The notes below the pieces were generated by a model that was not told where the DNA came from, ran no database searches, and worked only from the letters and a program-made list of their open reading frames with translations. Both the position numbers and the translations under genes were made by a program. A DNA stretch of 64,000 nucleotides from Flavobacterium sp. SH_e (lineage in GTDB: Bacteria; Bacteroidota; Bacteroidia; Flavobacteriales; Flavobacteriaceae), in the NCBI RefSeq assembly GCF_025717045.1, contig NZ_JAOVZN010000008.1:471519-535518 (forward strand), written 5' to 3'. Position 1 is the stretch's first letter; every line of letters begins with the position of its first letter. Shown here in pieces: positions 1-9,131 of the stretch.

Positions 1-2535
1 TGAAGTACACCCTTCAGCAGAAGTTTCTCTTACATAATAATTACCCGATTCCAAAGCCAAAGTACTAGCTAGAGGTGTGGTTGAAGTTGGAGAATTATAC
101 CATTTATATTGATTCCCGTTTGGAACTAAATTTGCAACTTCTGCTTCATCAACTTTACAAAACTTCTGATTTTGAGCAGCAGGCGCTGACGGAATTGGAT
201 TTATTATAAAATCATCCGTTACATTGCTTAAATTAACATCACAATTTGTTACTGTATTTGTCAAATTTAATAATGTAATTTTGGTTGTTCCAGCATTTGA
301 AAGTAATCCAGCAGGAATAGTAAAATCTAATTTACCATTAACCACAGCCTGAGATATCGTTTGTACACCAGAAGAATTACTTTCCGACAATGTGTAAGAA
401 ATGCTTGCGTTTGTTAAATTTCCTAAACCAGAAATCGAAGCAGAAACAGGATCATTCAAACAGAAATCATTTACTGCAACACTAACTGTTGAAGCATTTG
501 GCAACGGATTTATAACTAGATTTCCAGCCAAAAAAGCTGTATTACTACATTGCGGAAAAGGATTTGTAATATTTACGATATTTACAATCGTAATTACTGA
601 TAATCCTGCGTTTGCACTTAGATTACTTGAAATTGTAAAAGATGCTTTTCCTCCTGTTGCTTGCATTACTGTAATTTGTCCAGTCGCAACATTATCTCCA
701 TTGATATTATAAACAATTCGATAATCTCCATCAATCAATTGAGGCGCAGTAACTTCAATCAATGCGTCCTTGCCTATACAAATAGGAACAGCTGTTAATA
801 CGGCATTATCTAAATTAGGTAATGGCTGTATGATTACTGAAATCTTTGTTGGTGCTGAAGTACAGCCCGCTGCAGAAGTTTCTGTAACATAATAATCTTC
901 TGTTTTTAAAACATAATTGGCCGCAAGAGGTGTTGTTAACGTTGCAGAATTGTACCATTTATACTCAGCCCCACTCGGAACTAAATCTGCAGCTGTTGCG
1001 TTATCAGATTTACAAAATTCCATATCTTGGGCAATGGGTGCATCTGGTATTGGATTTATTATAAAATCGTCAGTTACATTAATTAAATCAACATCACAAT
1101 TTGTCGCTGTATTGGTCAAATTTAATAATGTGATTTTAGTTGTTCCACTATTTAAAAGTAATCCTGCAGGAATAATAAAATCTAGTCTCCCATCTGTTAC
1201 TGCTCCAGCTATTGTTTGTACAGCTGAAGAATTACTCTCTGACAACGAATATGTAATGCTAACGTTCGTTAAACTTCCTAAACCAGAAATCAAAGCTGGG
1301 ACAGGAGCATTCAAACAGAAATCATTTACTGCTACTTTTACTGTCGTCGCATTTGGCAATGGATTAATAATTAAATTTCCTGCGACATTTACCGCTTTAC
1401 CACATTGTGGAGAAGGATTTGTAATGTTAACAATATTAAGAATAGAAATTACAGATAATCCGCTTTTTACATTTAAGCTTCCTGGAACTGTAAAAGTTGC
1501 TTTTCCTCCTACTGCTTGCATTAATGCTGTTTGGCCTGTAGCTAAATTGTCTCCGTTAATATTGTAAGTAATATTATAATTTCCATCAAGCAATTGAGGT
1601 ACTGTAATTTCAATTAACGCATCTTTACTTTGACAAACAGAAGTCCCTGCAAAAACCGCATTATCTAAATTTGGCAAAGGATGTAAGAGAACTGAAATTT
1701 TTGTTGGCGGTGAAATACACCCTGCTGCAGAAGTTTCTGTAACATAATAGTCCTCTGTCTTTAAAACATAATTAGTTGCTAGAGGTGTTGTTAACGTTGC
1801 CGAATTATACCATTTGTATTGAGAACCATTAGGAATTAAATCTGCAACTGTTGCTCCACCATTTTGACAGAAATCCTGATTTGAAGAAATAGGCGCAACT
1901 GGAATTGGATTTATTACAAAATCATCTGTTACATTAACTAAATCAACATCACAATTTGTTACTCTATTTTTTAAATTTAATAATGTGATTCTAGTTGTTC
2001 CAGTATTTAAAAGTAGATTTGATGGAATACCAAAATATAATTTCCCATCAATTACCGCTCCAGATATAGTTTGCACAGGAGATGAATTGCTTTCTGACAA
2101 CATATAAGAAATACTCACATTTGTTAAATTACCTAACCCAGAAACCAAGGCAGAAATAGGAGAATTTAAACAAAAATCATTTACTACTACACTTACTGTT
2201 GTTGCATTTGGCAATGGATTAATAATTAGATTTCCTGCAAGATTGACAGCAGTACCACATTGTGGCGAAGGATTTGTAATATTTACAATATTTGTAATTG
2301 TAACAACAGATAATCCGCTGTTTACATTTAAACTTCCTGGAACAGTAAAAGACGCTTTTCCTCCTACAGCTTGTATTACTGCCGTTTGTCCACTAGTCAA
2401 ATTATCTCCATAAATACTATATGTGATTTGATAACTTCCATCAGCTAATTGAGGTGCGATAATTTCAATTAATGCATTCTCATTTTGACAAACAGAAGTA
2501 GCCGTTGACACTGCATTAGTTAAATCAGGTAAAGG
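1..2535 (-). repeat. Three tandem 855-bp in-frame coding repeats
   Basis: Homologous landmarks recur at exactly 855-bp spacing: the stretch encoding LPxL begins at 811, 1666 and 2521, and the stretch encoding ETSAAGC recurs from 2, 857 and 1712. Copy 1 spans about 2535-1681, copy 2 1680-826 and copy 3 825-1 (about 30 nt missing at the edge). Copies are clearly diverged at the nucleotide level but none has changed length, so the 285-residue unit is kept in frame. Confidence 0.9.
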
Positions 2536-3768
2536 AAAAATCGTTAAAGTATCTGAAAAAGGGCTAAATATATCAGTGCAAGAATTCTTGCTCGCTAAAT
2601 AATCAATATCTGTAATAGTAATGGTATACTCACCTACCCATCCAAAATAAGACGAACTCAAGGGAAATTCAAGTACTCCATTGCTAAAACCTGTAACTAT
2701 GTTTTGTGATGTAGATCCTTTTGGCCCTACAATACTATAAGTAACACTGTATAATCCATTTGGAATATTATCAGGCCCTTGGGTAATTTTTCCTGAATAT
2801 GTAGCTGTCGCAATTTGCGATGCACAAATATCTTTACTAATAACAACTGTTGCCCCTGTAAAATCAAGTCTTTTTTCAAGAGTAATCACAATAGAAGCTG
2901 TTTCGTCTTTACATATATTATTATCAGGTACTGCTAATACCGTGTATGAGTAGGTATATGTACCTGCTCCATAAGTATCAAATATTTCTTGTAGATTAAT
3001 ATTATGGTCTGTATTTGAAGTTAGTCCTAGACCCGTCCAGGTGCCGCCACTATCATAGTCTGTGAGCCGATCAAACAAATCTAAATTGGTATAAGATCCC
3101 AAATCAGTAGTTCCACAAAGTGCTAAATCTGCTGGCGTTCCTGCTTTTGGAGCCCTTAAAACAGTTACTACTATATTGGTAGATTTTTCAGTCGGGGAAC
3201 ATTCTAATACTGGAGGTACAGTATAAGTAAAATAAAGTGTTGTTTTTTGATCTATATCCGCAATATTTATAACTGACTCCACAATTTGTCCTGTAACAGT
3301 ATTTGTAAAAATCCCATTATCGTGAGGTCCCATCGCATTACTGTCAAATGCAGTAAAAAGGTTAAAAGTACTTGCTTTGTTACAAACGGTCGCCTGCGAT
3401 CCAACACCCGCATATGCACCTATTGTAATTGTTACTACTGCTTTATCATCTATACATCCCGAAGTACTAGGAGCGGTATAAGTGTAATGATAAGTTCCTC
3501 CTTCGACAATAACTTGTGGATTCAAAATACCTGTAGCCGGATCTAAACCTTTCAAATTATTATCATCGGTCCATGTTCCGCCTGGTACTGGCGTCCCTCC
3601 TAATAAGGTAAATAAATTTATAGACTGATACGCAGGATTAGAAATATCACAAATTAATTCGTTTATATTATCATCTCCAGCACACTGGGCACTTAGCTTT
3701 GAAGGAAGAAGAGCAAAAAAAATAAAAAACGATACAAAATGTAGGAAATTAATGTAGTTTTTGGCCAT
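1..3768 (-). CDS. Giant secreted repeat adhesin with Ig-like modules (N-terminal part, truncated by window edge)
   Basis: The frame is open for 1256 codons from the ATG at 3768 and leaves the window without a stop. Residues 1-27 form a signal peptide ending near LSAQ. Residues of about 30-405 hold non-identical extracellular modules with GGTW and GTYxYxYT motifs and a conserved Cys. From about residue 411 a 285-residue unit repeats three times (the third is cut by the edge). Each unit has two beta-rich modules (one around NITNPxPQC, one around NDFCLN to TNCDVDL) followed by a module with YKWYNSATLTTPL and YYVTETSAAGC, like the CHU_C-associated Ig-like domain. Proteins of this build are usually cell-surface or gliding-associated (SprB-like) type IX cargo. 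The sorting domain would lie beyond the left edge, so export by T9SS is inference. Small plus-strand frames inside it are shadows. Confidence 0.85.
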   Translation of the reverse strand, partial: MAKNYINFLHFVSFFIFFALLPSKLSAQCAGDDNINELICDISNPAYQSINLFTLLGGTPVPGGTWTDDNNLKGLDPATGILNPQVIVEGGTYHYTYTAPSTSGCIDDKAVVTITIGAYAGVGSQATVCNKASTFNLFTAFDSNAMGPHDNGIFTNTVTGQIVESVINIADIDQKTTLYFTYTVPPVLECSPTEKSTNIVVTVLRAPKAGTPADLALCGTTDLGSYTNLDLFDRLTDYDSGGTWTGLGLTSNTDHNINLQEIFDTYGAGTYTYSYTVLAVPDNNICKDETASIVITLEKRLDFTGATVVISKDICASQIATATYSGKITQGPDNIPNGLYSVTYSIVGPKGSTSQNIVTGFSNGVLEFPLSSSYFGWVGEYTITITDIDYLASKNSCTDIFSPFSDTLTIFPLPDLTNAVSTATSVCQNENALIEIIAPQLADGSYQITYSIYGDNLTSGQTAVIQAVGGKASFTVPGSLNVNSGLSVVTITNIVNITNPSPQCGTAVNLAGNLIINPLPNATTVSVVVNDFCLNSPISALVSGLGNLTNVSISYMLSESNSSPVQTISGAVIDGKLYFGIPSNLLLNTGTTRITLLNLKNRVTNCDVDLVNVTDDFVINPIPVAPISSNQDFCQNGGATVADLIPNGSQYKWYNSATLTTPLATNYVLKTEDYYVTETSAAGCISPPTKISVLLHPLPNLDNAVFAGTSVCQSKDALIEITVPQLLDGNYNITYNINGDNLATGQTALMQAVGGKATFTVPGSLNVKSGLSVISILNIVNITNPSPQCGKAVNVAGNLIINPLPNATTVKVAVNDFCLNAPVPALISGLGSLTNVSITYSLSESNSSAVQTIAGAVTDGRLDFIIPAGLLLNSGTTKITLLNLTNTATNCDVDLINVTDDFIINPIPDAPIAQDMEFCKSDNATAADLVPSGAEYKWYNSATLTTPLAANYVLKTEDYYVTETSAAGCTSAPTKISVIIQPLPNLDNAVLTAVPICIGKDALIEVTAPQLIDGDYRIVYNINGDNVATGQITVMQATGGKASFTISSNLSANAGLSVITIVNIVNITNPFPQCSNTAFLAGNLVINPLPNASTVSVAVNDFCLNDPVSASISGLGNLTNASISYTLSESNSSGVQTISQAVVNGKLDFTIPAGLLSNAGTTKITLLNLTNTVTNCDVNLSNVTDDFIINPIPSAPAAQNQKFCKVDEAEVANLVPNGNQYKWYNSPTSTTPLASTLALESGNYYVRETSAEGCTS

Positions 3769-3837
3769 AGATTAAATTTTTGCTAAACATAATAAAATAT
3801 CTAAGCAATACGATAATTTTAACAAACATTTTTTCAC

Positions 3838-3865
3838 AAAAGGTAAAAAAATTCTTAAATACCAA
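3838..3865 (-). promoter_or_regulatory. Candidate promoter of the repeat adhesin
   Basis: On the minus strand TTG (3865-3863) is followed after 17 nt by TACCTTTT (3845-3838), 7 of 8 matches to the Bacteroidota -7 element TAnnTTTG. It leaves a leader of about 65 nt before the ATG at 3768. The spacer is slightly short, so this is a moderate call. Confidence 0.4.
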
Positions 3866-3913
3866 TAAAAACCATATTTCAAAATAATTTACAAATTATT
3901 ATAATCCACAACT

Positions 3914-5239
3914 TTATAATTCATCTTCGAGTTTAAATCTAAATTTTAAAACTACACTATTTCTTTCAACTTCTAGATTTATCCAAACATCTTCTTCCGA
4001 TTTTAAAAGATTATTTATTTGCTGTAAACTATATTTATAAGGTTGAATTCTATTAATACTTACAATAATATCGCCTTTTCGAAGTCCACATTTTTCTGCT
4101 GCTGAATTTTTACGGACATTCACTATTTCATAAACTGGTTTAAGGGCAAATTTATATTTAAAATTATTATTGTTTTTGTCTTTTTCCTGTAATTCATCAA
4201 TTGTATTTGCAACTTGTACCGTTTCTAAATGTACTGTCTCCTGTACCCATTGAAGCCCGTTATGCTGAATTGTGATTCCGCTTTTATTATAAGTAAAGGG
4301 TTCACTAAATTTGCTGTTTTTCTTTAGATACATTTTCTTTCCTTTATAATCTAAAACAACAGTAAATCGCTTTAAAACTTCGCCACCAACAGATCCAATG
4401 CGATCTGGAACCATCTTCACATTTCGAATCGAAACTGAATCTGGAAAAGAAACAATTGGTTTTTTAAATTTAAATTCGTCAATAGAAAATTCGTCAATCT
4501 TGGCACGATGTCCTTCAATATCACCACTAAATCCTTTTCCTAGAAAATCTGGAAAGTTCTTGTCTGGGAGTTTAATTTTATTGTTTTCAAAAATCCAAAA
4601 TGCATCACTATTTCCAACATCTATTAAAAGTTTTGCGGATATTTCTTGATTATTAACTGTTGCTTTGGTTACTAGATACGGCTTTGACCTTTCTATAGTA
4701 ATTGGAATTGCTTTAAATTTTTTATCTAGTTTTTCTTGAAACGTGTTACTTTGAGCGTGAACTACAATTCTCTTTTTCTGATAATTAATTTCAACATAAT
4801 TATTTTTAAAGAATTTATGTCCTATAATTCCATTTACAGGAATTCCTATATGTGAAGATAAATTAAAGCTTTGATCCAAGATTATAAAAACCATATGATC
4901 ATTTGATATTAAACCATGTGTTTCTAAAATATTTTTGGTTGATTTTAGTCCTTCTATCTCTTCTTCGCTCCCTAATCCGCGAAGTTTTATTTTTTCAACA
5001 TTGTTAAAACTAACTTCCTGTTTTTCTTCCATACTGAATAAAATTGTTTCCTCGACACCAGAATCCAATAGAAAATTGAGTTCTACTCCGTTTACTTTTA
5101 TAGGAATAAAAACAAGATTATTAATCAGTTTAAAAGGGATTGTAGCCTTTGATGCATTGTTTTCCAATAAAAAATCGCCTTGTCCAAAAAGCAAAAAAGG
5201 TAAGAATAACCCAAAAAACAACACTTTATATTTTTTCAT
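3914..5239 (-). CDS. Retropepsin-like aspartyl protease with C-terminal PDZ domain
   Basis: A likely secreted or periplasmic protein of about 441 residues. I take the ATG at 5239; the frame extends two codons upstream only to a TTG. An N-terminal hydrophobic signal ends near LLFGQ. The first protease motif is FLLDSG (Asp at about residue 59) and a second half-motif LLIDVG lies about 150 residues later, with hydrophobic GIIGHKFF between them. The C-terminal 100 residues contain a PDZ domain (CGLRKGDIIVSINRI). Such PDZ-linked aspartyl proteases are common and uncharacterised in Flavobacteriia. It lies upstream of the adhesin on the same strand, but a candidate promoter separates them. Proteolytic activity is inferred from the DSG motif; the second motif has DVG instead of D(S/T)G. 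Confidence 0.8.
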   Translation of the reverse strand: MKKYKVLFFGLFLPFLLFGQGDFLLENNASKATIPFKLINNLVFIPIKVNGVELNFLLDSGVEETILFSMEEKQEVSFNNVEKIKLRGLGSEEEIEGLKSTKNILETHGLISNDHMVFIILDQSFNLSSHIGIPVNGIIGHKFFKNNYVEINYQKKRIVVHAQSNTFQEKLDKKFKAIPITIERSKPYLVTKATVNNQEISAKLLIDVGNSDAFWIFENNKIKLPDKNFPDFLGKGFSGDIEGHRAKIDEFSIDEFKFKKPIVSFPDSVSIRNVKMVPDRIGSVGGEVLKRFTVVLDYKGKKMYLKKNSKFSEPFTYNKSGITIQHNGLQWVQETVHLETVQVANTIDELQEKDKNNNNFKYKFALKPVYEIVNVRKNSAAEKCGLRKGDIIVSINRIQPYKYSLQQINNLLKSEEDVWINLEVERNSVVLKFRFKLEDEL

Positions 5240-5362
5240 TGACAATTTTTTATTATAAAATTAGCAAATATATTTATTATTGTTACATTTTTATAAGTAC
5301 CTGTATTGTTTACGTTAAATTGGAAAAAAAAATGCAAATTTGCACTTCAATAATTTATACTC

Positions 5363-6559
5363 ATGCCGACAATTTCACTCAAGGGAAGAAACATGCCCGA
5401 ATCTCCGATACGCAAGCTGGCTCCTTTTGCTGATTTAGCAAAGAAAAAAGGACACAAGGTGTATCACTTAAACATTGGTCAACCGGATATCAAGACACCG
5501 GAAGTGGCCATCGAGGCGGTAAAAAATATTGATTTAACTCTTATAGAATACAGTCCGTCTGCCGGATATGAAAGCTATAGAAAAAAATTAGCTCATTTTT
5601 ACCAGCGCCAAAATGTAAACGTTAACACAGAAGACATCATTGTAACTACTGGTGGTTCTGAAGCCTTACTTTTTGCACTGGCCACAATTACAGATCCTGG
5701 AGATGAAATCATTATTCCAGAACCTTTTTATGCTAATTACCATGCGTTTGCTTCTTCTACAAGTGCAACTGTAGTACCTCTTGTTTCTACTATCGAAACA
5801 GGTTTTGCTTTGCCAAGTATTGACGAAGTTGAGAAACTGATTACTCCAAAAACAAAAGCTATTCTGATTTGCAACCCTGGAAATCCGACTGGATATTTAT
5901 ACTCTGAAGCAGAAATTAAACAACTTGCTAGTTTAATTAAAAAACACGATTTATACCTAATCGCAGATGAAGTTTACCGTGAGTTTTTATATGATGGTGA
6001 TGACGTACACTTTTCTGTAATGAATTTAGAAGATGTACAGCAAAATGTAATCATGGTTGATTCTGTATCTAAGCGCTATAGTATGTGTGGAGCAAGAGTT
6101 GGCTGTTTGGTAACTAAAAACAAAGACGTCTTAGCAACTGTAATGAAATTTGCGCAAGCACGTTTGAGTCCTCCAACCATTGAGCAGATTGCTTGTGAAG
6201 CCGCCATAGATACACCTCAAAGTTATTTTGATGAAGTAATTGGCGAATACAAAGAACGACGCAACACTTTAATTGCTGAATTAAACAAAATTGAAGGCGT
6301 TGTGGTTACAAAACCAAAAGGTGCTTTTTATTGCATTGCCGAACTTCCGATAGAAGATTCAGATGATTTTGCACAGTGGCTTCTTGAAAGTTATGATTTA
6401 AATGGCGAAACAGTAATGATTGCCCCTGCGAAAGGTTTCTATTCAACTCCAGGTATGGGACTAAATCAAGTTCGTATTGCTTATGTTTTGAATAAAAAAG
6501 ATTTGATTACTGCTGTAAACATTTTAAAAGAAGCCTTGTTAGTTTATAACAACAGATAA
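5363..6559 (+). CDS. Class I PLP-dependent aminotransferase (aspartate aminotransferase type)
   Basis: A cytoplasmic fold-type I aminotransferase of 398 residues, normal length for AspC/AspB-type enzymes. Visible motifs are the substrate-side SAGYESYR, NPGNPTG (171-177), ADEVY (201-205, Asp202 for the pyridine nitrogen), the Schiff-base lysine in SVSKRY (Lys237) and the carboxylate-binding Arg in NQVRIAY near the C-terminus. It probably transfers amino groups between aspartate or another amino acid and 2-oxoglutarate; exact specificity cannot be read from sequence. The ATG at 5363 gives MPTISLKGRNMPESPIRKL, and a Met at residue 11 is a possible alternative start. It is monocistronic: a strong terminator follows. 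Confidence 0.9.
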   Translation: MPTISLKGRNMPESPIRKLAPFADLAKKKGHKVYHLNIGQPDIKTPEVAIEAVKNIDLTLIEYSPSAGYESYRKKLAHFYQRQNVNVNTEDIIVTTGGSEALLFALATITDPGDEIIIPEPFYANYHAFASSTSATVVPLVSTIETGFALPSIDEVEKLITPKTKAILICNPGNPTGYLYSEAEIKQLASLIKKHDLYLIADEVYREFLYDGDDVHFSVMNLEDVQQNVIMVDSVSKRYSMCGARVGCLVTKNKDVLATVMKFAQARLSPPTIEQIACEAAIDTPQSYFDEVIGEYKERRNTLIAELNKIEGVVVTKPKGAFYCIAELPIEDSDDFAQWLLESYDLNGETVMIAPAKGFYSTPGMGLNQVRIAYVLNKKDLITAVNILKEALLVYNNR

Positions 6560-6581
6560 TCAATTCATTATAATAAATTTT

Positions 6582-6620
6582 AAAAGACAATAACGTTTTT
6601 CGTTGTTGTCTTTTTTCTTT
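6582..6620 (+). terminator. Rho-independent terminator after the aminotransferase gene
   Basis: Arms AAAAGACAATAACG (6582-6595) and CGTTGTTGTCTTTT (6601-6614) pair with one T-G wobble around a TTTTT loop, followed by a T-rich tract. Confidence 0.85.
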
Positions 6621-6750
6621 ATAAATAACATAAAATTAAATTATATCAAAAAAGGAGCAATTAAATCCTAAAAACGATAGAAAAGGTTTCCCATTTATTA
6701 ATTATCTTTACCGCCTTAAAAAGGAATACACATACTAATAGTAGTTTTTA

Positions 6751-7422
6751 ATGACAAACAACGAAGAATTTTTAGACGAAATAGGAGATAATCATTTCAG
6801 TAGTAATGCAAAAAACCCTCTAAGAGCGGATGCTTTTGACATCACTGATGAAGAAAAAATAGAAAAAATTAAAAAAGATGTTGAAAACATTCTACAAACT
6901 CTAGGGATGGATTTGACAGATGACAGCATTAAAGGAACTCCAAACCGAGTTGCAAAAATGTTTGTAAAAGAAATTTTTGGCGGTCTTAACCCAGCAAAAC
7001 AACCAAAAGCTTCTACTTTTGACAATAATTATAAATATGGCGAAATGCTTGTAGAAAAAAATATCACAGTTTATTCTACTTGCGAACACCATTTACTGCC
7101 AATTATCGGGCGTGCTCACGTTGCTTATATCTCAAGCGGACGCGTTATTGGTTTATCAAAAATGAACCGTATCGTAGAGTATTATGCAAAAAGACCTCAA
7201 GTTCAAGAGCGTCTAACTATGCAGATTGTTCAAGAATTACAAAAAGCTTTAGGAACAGAAGATGTTGCCTGCGTCATCGATGCTAAACACCTTTGTGTAA
7301 ACTCTCGCGGAATTAAAGATATCGAAAGCAGTACAGTAACGTCTGAATTCGGTGGAAAATTCAAAGATCCTCAAACAAAAAGAGAATTTTTAGATTATAT
7401 CAAACTAGACACTCAGTTCTAA
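6751..7422 (+). CDS. folE: GTP cyclohydrolase I
   Basis: Converts GTP to 7,8-dihydroneopterin triphosphate, the first step of tetrahydrofolate and pterin synthesis; cytoplasmic decamer. The 223-residue length fits the FolE1 family. Zinc ligands are visible as Cys111 and His114 in CEHHLLPIIG and Cys182 in HLCVNSRG; the GTP-binding part includes RVIGLSKMNRIV. The N-terminal 35 residues are acidic and variable, as usual. The start is the ATG at 6751. It lies between a terminator and the structured RNA preceding cysS, so it is probably transcribed alone. Confidence 0.97.
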   Translation: MTNNEEFLDEIGDNHFSSNAKNPLRADAFDITDEEKIEKIKKDVENILQTLGMDLTDDSIKGTPNRVAKMFVKEIFGGLNPAKQPKASTFDNNYKYGEMLVEKNITVYSTCEHHLLPIIGRAHVAYISSGRVIGLSKMNRIVEYYAKRPQVQERLTMQIVQELQKALGTEDVACVIDAKHLCVNSRGIKDIESSTVTSEFGGKFKDPQTKREFLDYIKLDTQF

Positions 7423-7448
7423 TTATACAATATTTCTATTATATTTAT

Positions 7449-7528
7449 GATCTAGCCCTGATGGAAGCGGCATCCTTTTATGGTGGGGTTCACCATAAAA
7501 GATACAGCGTACAGCAGGAATAGCTTCT
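7449..7528 (+). ncRNA. Structured RNA resembling the Flavo-1 motif
   Basis: The 128-bp gap between folE and cysS contains AGCCCTGATGGAAGCGGCAT, then a perfect 10-bp stem (TTTTATGGTG at 7476-7485 with CACCATAAAA at 7491-7500), then AGCGTACAGCAGGAATAGCT. The flanks can pair (AGC with GCT, CCTG with CAGG), closing a multi-branched structure. From memory this matches the Flavo-1 RNA family that is widespread between flavobacterial genes; its function is unknown. It ends about 22 nt before the cysS start, so it could be a leader element or an independent RNA. The strand is assigned from the remembered consensus. Confidence 0.6.
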
Positions 7529-7550
7529 AAAAAAAAATCAAATAAAAAAT

Positions 7551-9032
7551 ATGCCACTATATAGCAGTCAACCTCTAAAAATATACAATTCACTTTCGGG
7601 TGAAAAAGAAGATTTCAAACCAATCCATGAAGGAAACGTTGGAATGTATGTTTGTGGACCTACCGTATATAGTAATGTTCACTTAGGAAACGTGAGAACT
7701 TTTATGTCTTTTGATGTAATTTTCAGGTATTTTCTGCATTTAGATTATAAAGTTCGTTATGTTAGAAATATTACCGATGTTGGGCATATCGTAGATGATG
7801 TGGACGAAGGTGAAGATAAAATTGCCAAAAAAGCGCGTTTAGAACAATTGGAACCAATGGAAGTAGTACAGCGTTATACTGTAGATTTTCATAATATTCT
7901 AAAAGCGTTCAACTTTTTACCTCCAAGCATCGAGCCTACAGCAACAGGACATATTATTGAGCAAATTGAAATTATTAAAAAAATCATTGATAAAGGCATT
8001 GCTTATGTTGCTAATGGTTCAGTATATTTTGATGTAGTAAAATATAACGAAACCAATAATTACGGAATCTTAAGCGGTAGAAATATCGACGATATGCTGG
8101 CAAATACACGTGATCTTGATGGACAGTCAGACAAAAGAAATCCACAGGATTTTGCGCTTTGGAAAAAAGCTGAGCCAGAACATATCATGAGATGGCCTTC
8201 ACCTTGGAGCGATGGCTTCCCTGGATGGCACTTAGAATGTACTGCAATGAGCACCAAATATCTTGGCAATCATTTTGATATTCACGGAGGCGGAATGGAT
8301 TTAAAATTCCCTCACCACGAATGTGAAATTGCTCAAAACGAAGCTTGCACTGGTCAGGCACCAGTAAATTACTGGATGCACGCTAACATGCTTACGTTGA
8401 ACGGAAAGAAAATGGCTAAATCGACTGGAAATAATATTCTTCCAGGCGAAATTCTTAGTGGAGATAACAACATATTAAGCAAACCATTTTCGGCTTCTGT
8501 AACTCGTTTTTTCATGCTTCAAGCGCACTACAGAAGTATTTTAGATTTTTCTGATGATGCCATTGTCGCTGCCGAAAAAGGATACAAACGATTAATGGAA
8601 GCTGTTGATGCTTTACCAAATATTACTGCAGGAAATACTAGTTCTATTGATTTCGCTGCGTGGAAGCAACTTTGTTATGATGCAATGAATGACGATTTCA
8701 ATACGCCAATTTTAATTGCTCAACTATTTGAAGCTGTTCGTTATATCAATTTATTAAAAGATGGTAAAGAGACGATTTCTGCTAATGATTTAGAAGATTT
8801 CAAGACAACAGTAAATGCTTTCGTATTTGATGTTTTAGGAATTATCGACGAGAAAAATGCTGATGGCGAGAACGATAAGTTAGAAGGAGTAGTAAATATG
8901 CTTATTGGAATGAGAAATCAAGCTAGAGCTGATAAAAACTTTGCGCTTTCTGATCAAATTCGTGATCAATTAATTGCTTTAGGAATACAGCTTAAAGACG
9001 GAAAAGAAGGAACTACTTTTAGCATTCAATAA
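7551..9032 (+). CDS. cysS: Cysteinyl-tRNA synthetase
   Basis: Charges tRNA-Cys with cysteine using ATP; cytoplasmic class I synthetase. The 493-residue length is typical. Signatures are the HIGH-type HLGN (44-47), the zinc and cysteine-binding residues Cys35, Cys230, His255 and Glu259, GWHLECTAMS, and the KMSKS loop as KMAKS (287-291). The C-terminal helical anticodon-binding region includes ARADKNFALSDQIRDQL. The start is the ATG at 7551, shortly after the structured RNA. Confidence 0.97.
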   Translation: MPLYSSQPLKIYNSLSGEKEDFKPIHEGNVGMYVCGPTVYSNVHLGNVRTFMSFDVIFRYFLHLDYKVRYVRNITDVGHIVDDVDEGEDKIAKKARLEQLEPMEVVQRYTVDFHNILKAFNFLPPSIEPTATGHIIEQIEIIKKIIDKGIAYVANGSVYFDVVKYNETNNYGILSGRNIDDMLANTRDLDGQSDKRNPQDFALWKKAEPEHIMRWPSPWSDGFPGWHLECTAMSTKYLGNHFDIHGGGMDLKFPHHECEIAQNEACTGQAPVNYWMHANMLTLNGKKMAKSTGNNILPGEILSGDNNILSKPFSASVTRFFMLQAHYRSILDFSDDAIVAAEKGYKRLMEAVDALPNITAGNTSSIDFAAWKQLCYDAMNDDFNTPILIAQLFEAVRYINLLKDGKETISANDLEDFKTTVNAFVFDVLGIIDEKNADGENDKLEGVVNMLIGMRNQARADKNFALSDQIRDQLIALGIQLKDGKEGTTFSIQ

Positions 9033-9034
9033 AG

Positions 9035-9110
9035 TGATCAGTTTTCAGTTTTTAGTGTTCAGATTCAAACTTTGAATTAACCAAACACTAAAAACTGATC
9101 ACTGAACACT
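9035..9110. repeat. Inverted repeat between cysS and yidD
   Basis: CAGTTTTTAGTGTT (9046-9059) is an exact inverted copy of AACACTAAAAACTG (9084-9097), and TGATCAG/CTGATCA extend it with a 7-nt bulge. It is built from the simple TTTTCAGT/TTTAGTGT words that recur in intergenic DNA here (compare 46516-46593). There is no T-tract, so a terminator role is doubtful. Confidence 0.7.
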
Positions 9111-9131
9111 AAACTAACCAATACAAAAAAT

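Noticed and set aside
917..1567. Plus-strand 216-residue frame within the repeat adhesin
   Set aside because: It is antisense to a clear repeat protein with a signal peptide and exists because the repeats lack stops in that frame; the homologous frame at 401-712 is interrupted.
3286..3546. Plus-strand 86-residue frame
   Set aside because: Antisense shadow of the adhesin N-terminal modules, with no start signal or recognisable content.
5149..5433. 94-residue plus-strand frame spanning the aspartyl protease start and the aminotransferase start
   Set aside because: Overlaps two well-supported genes in another frame; composition is low-complexity.
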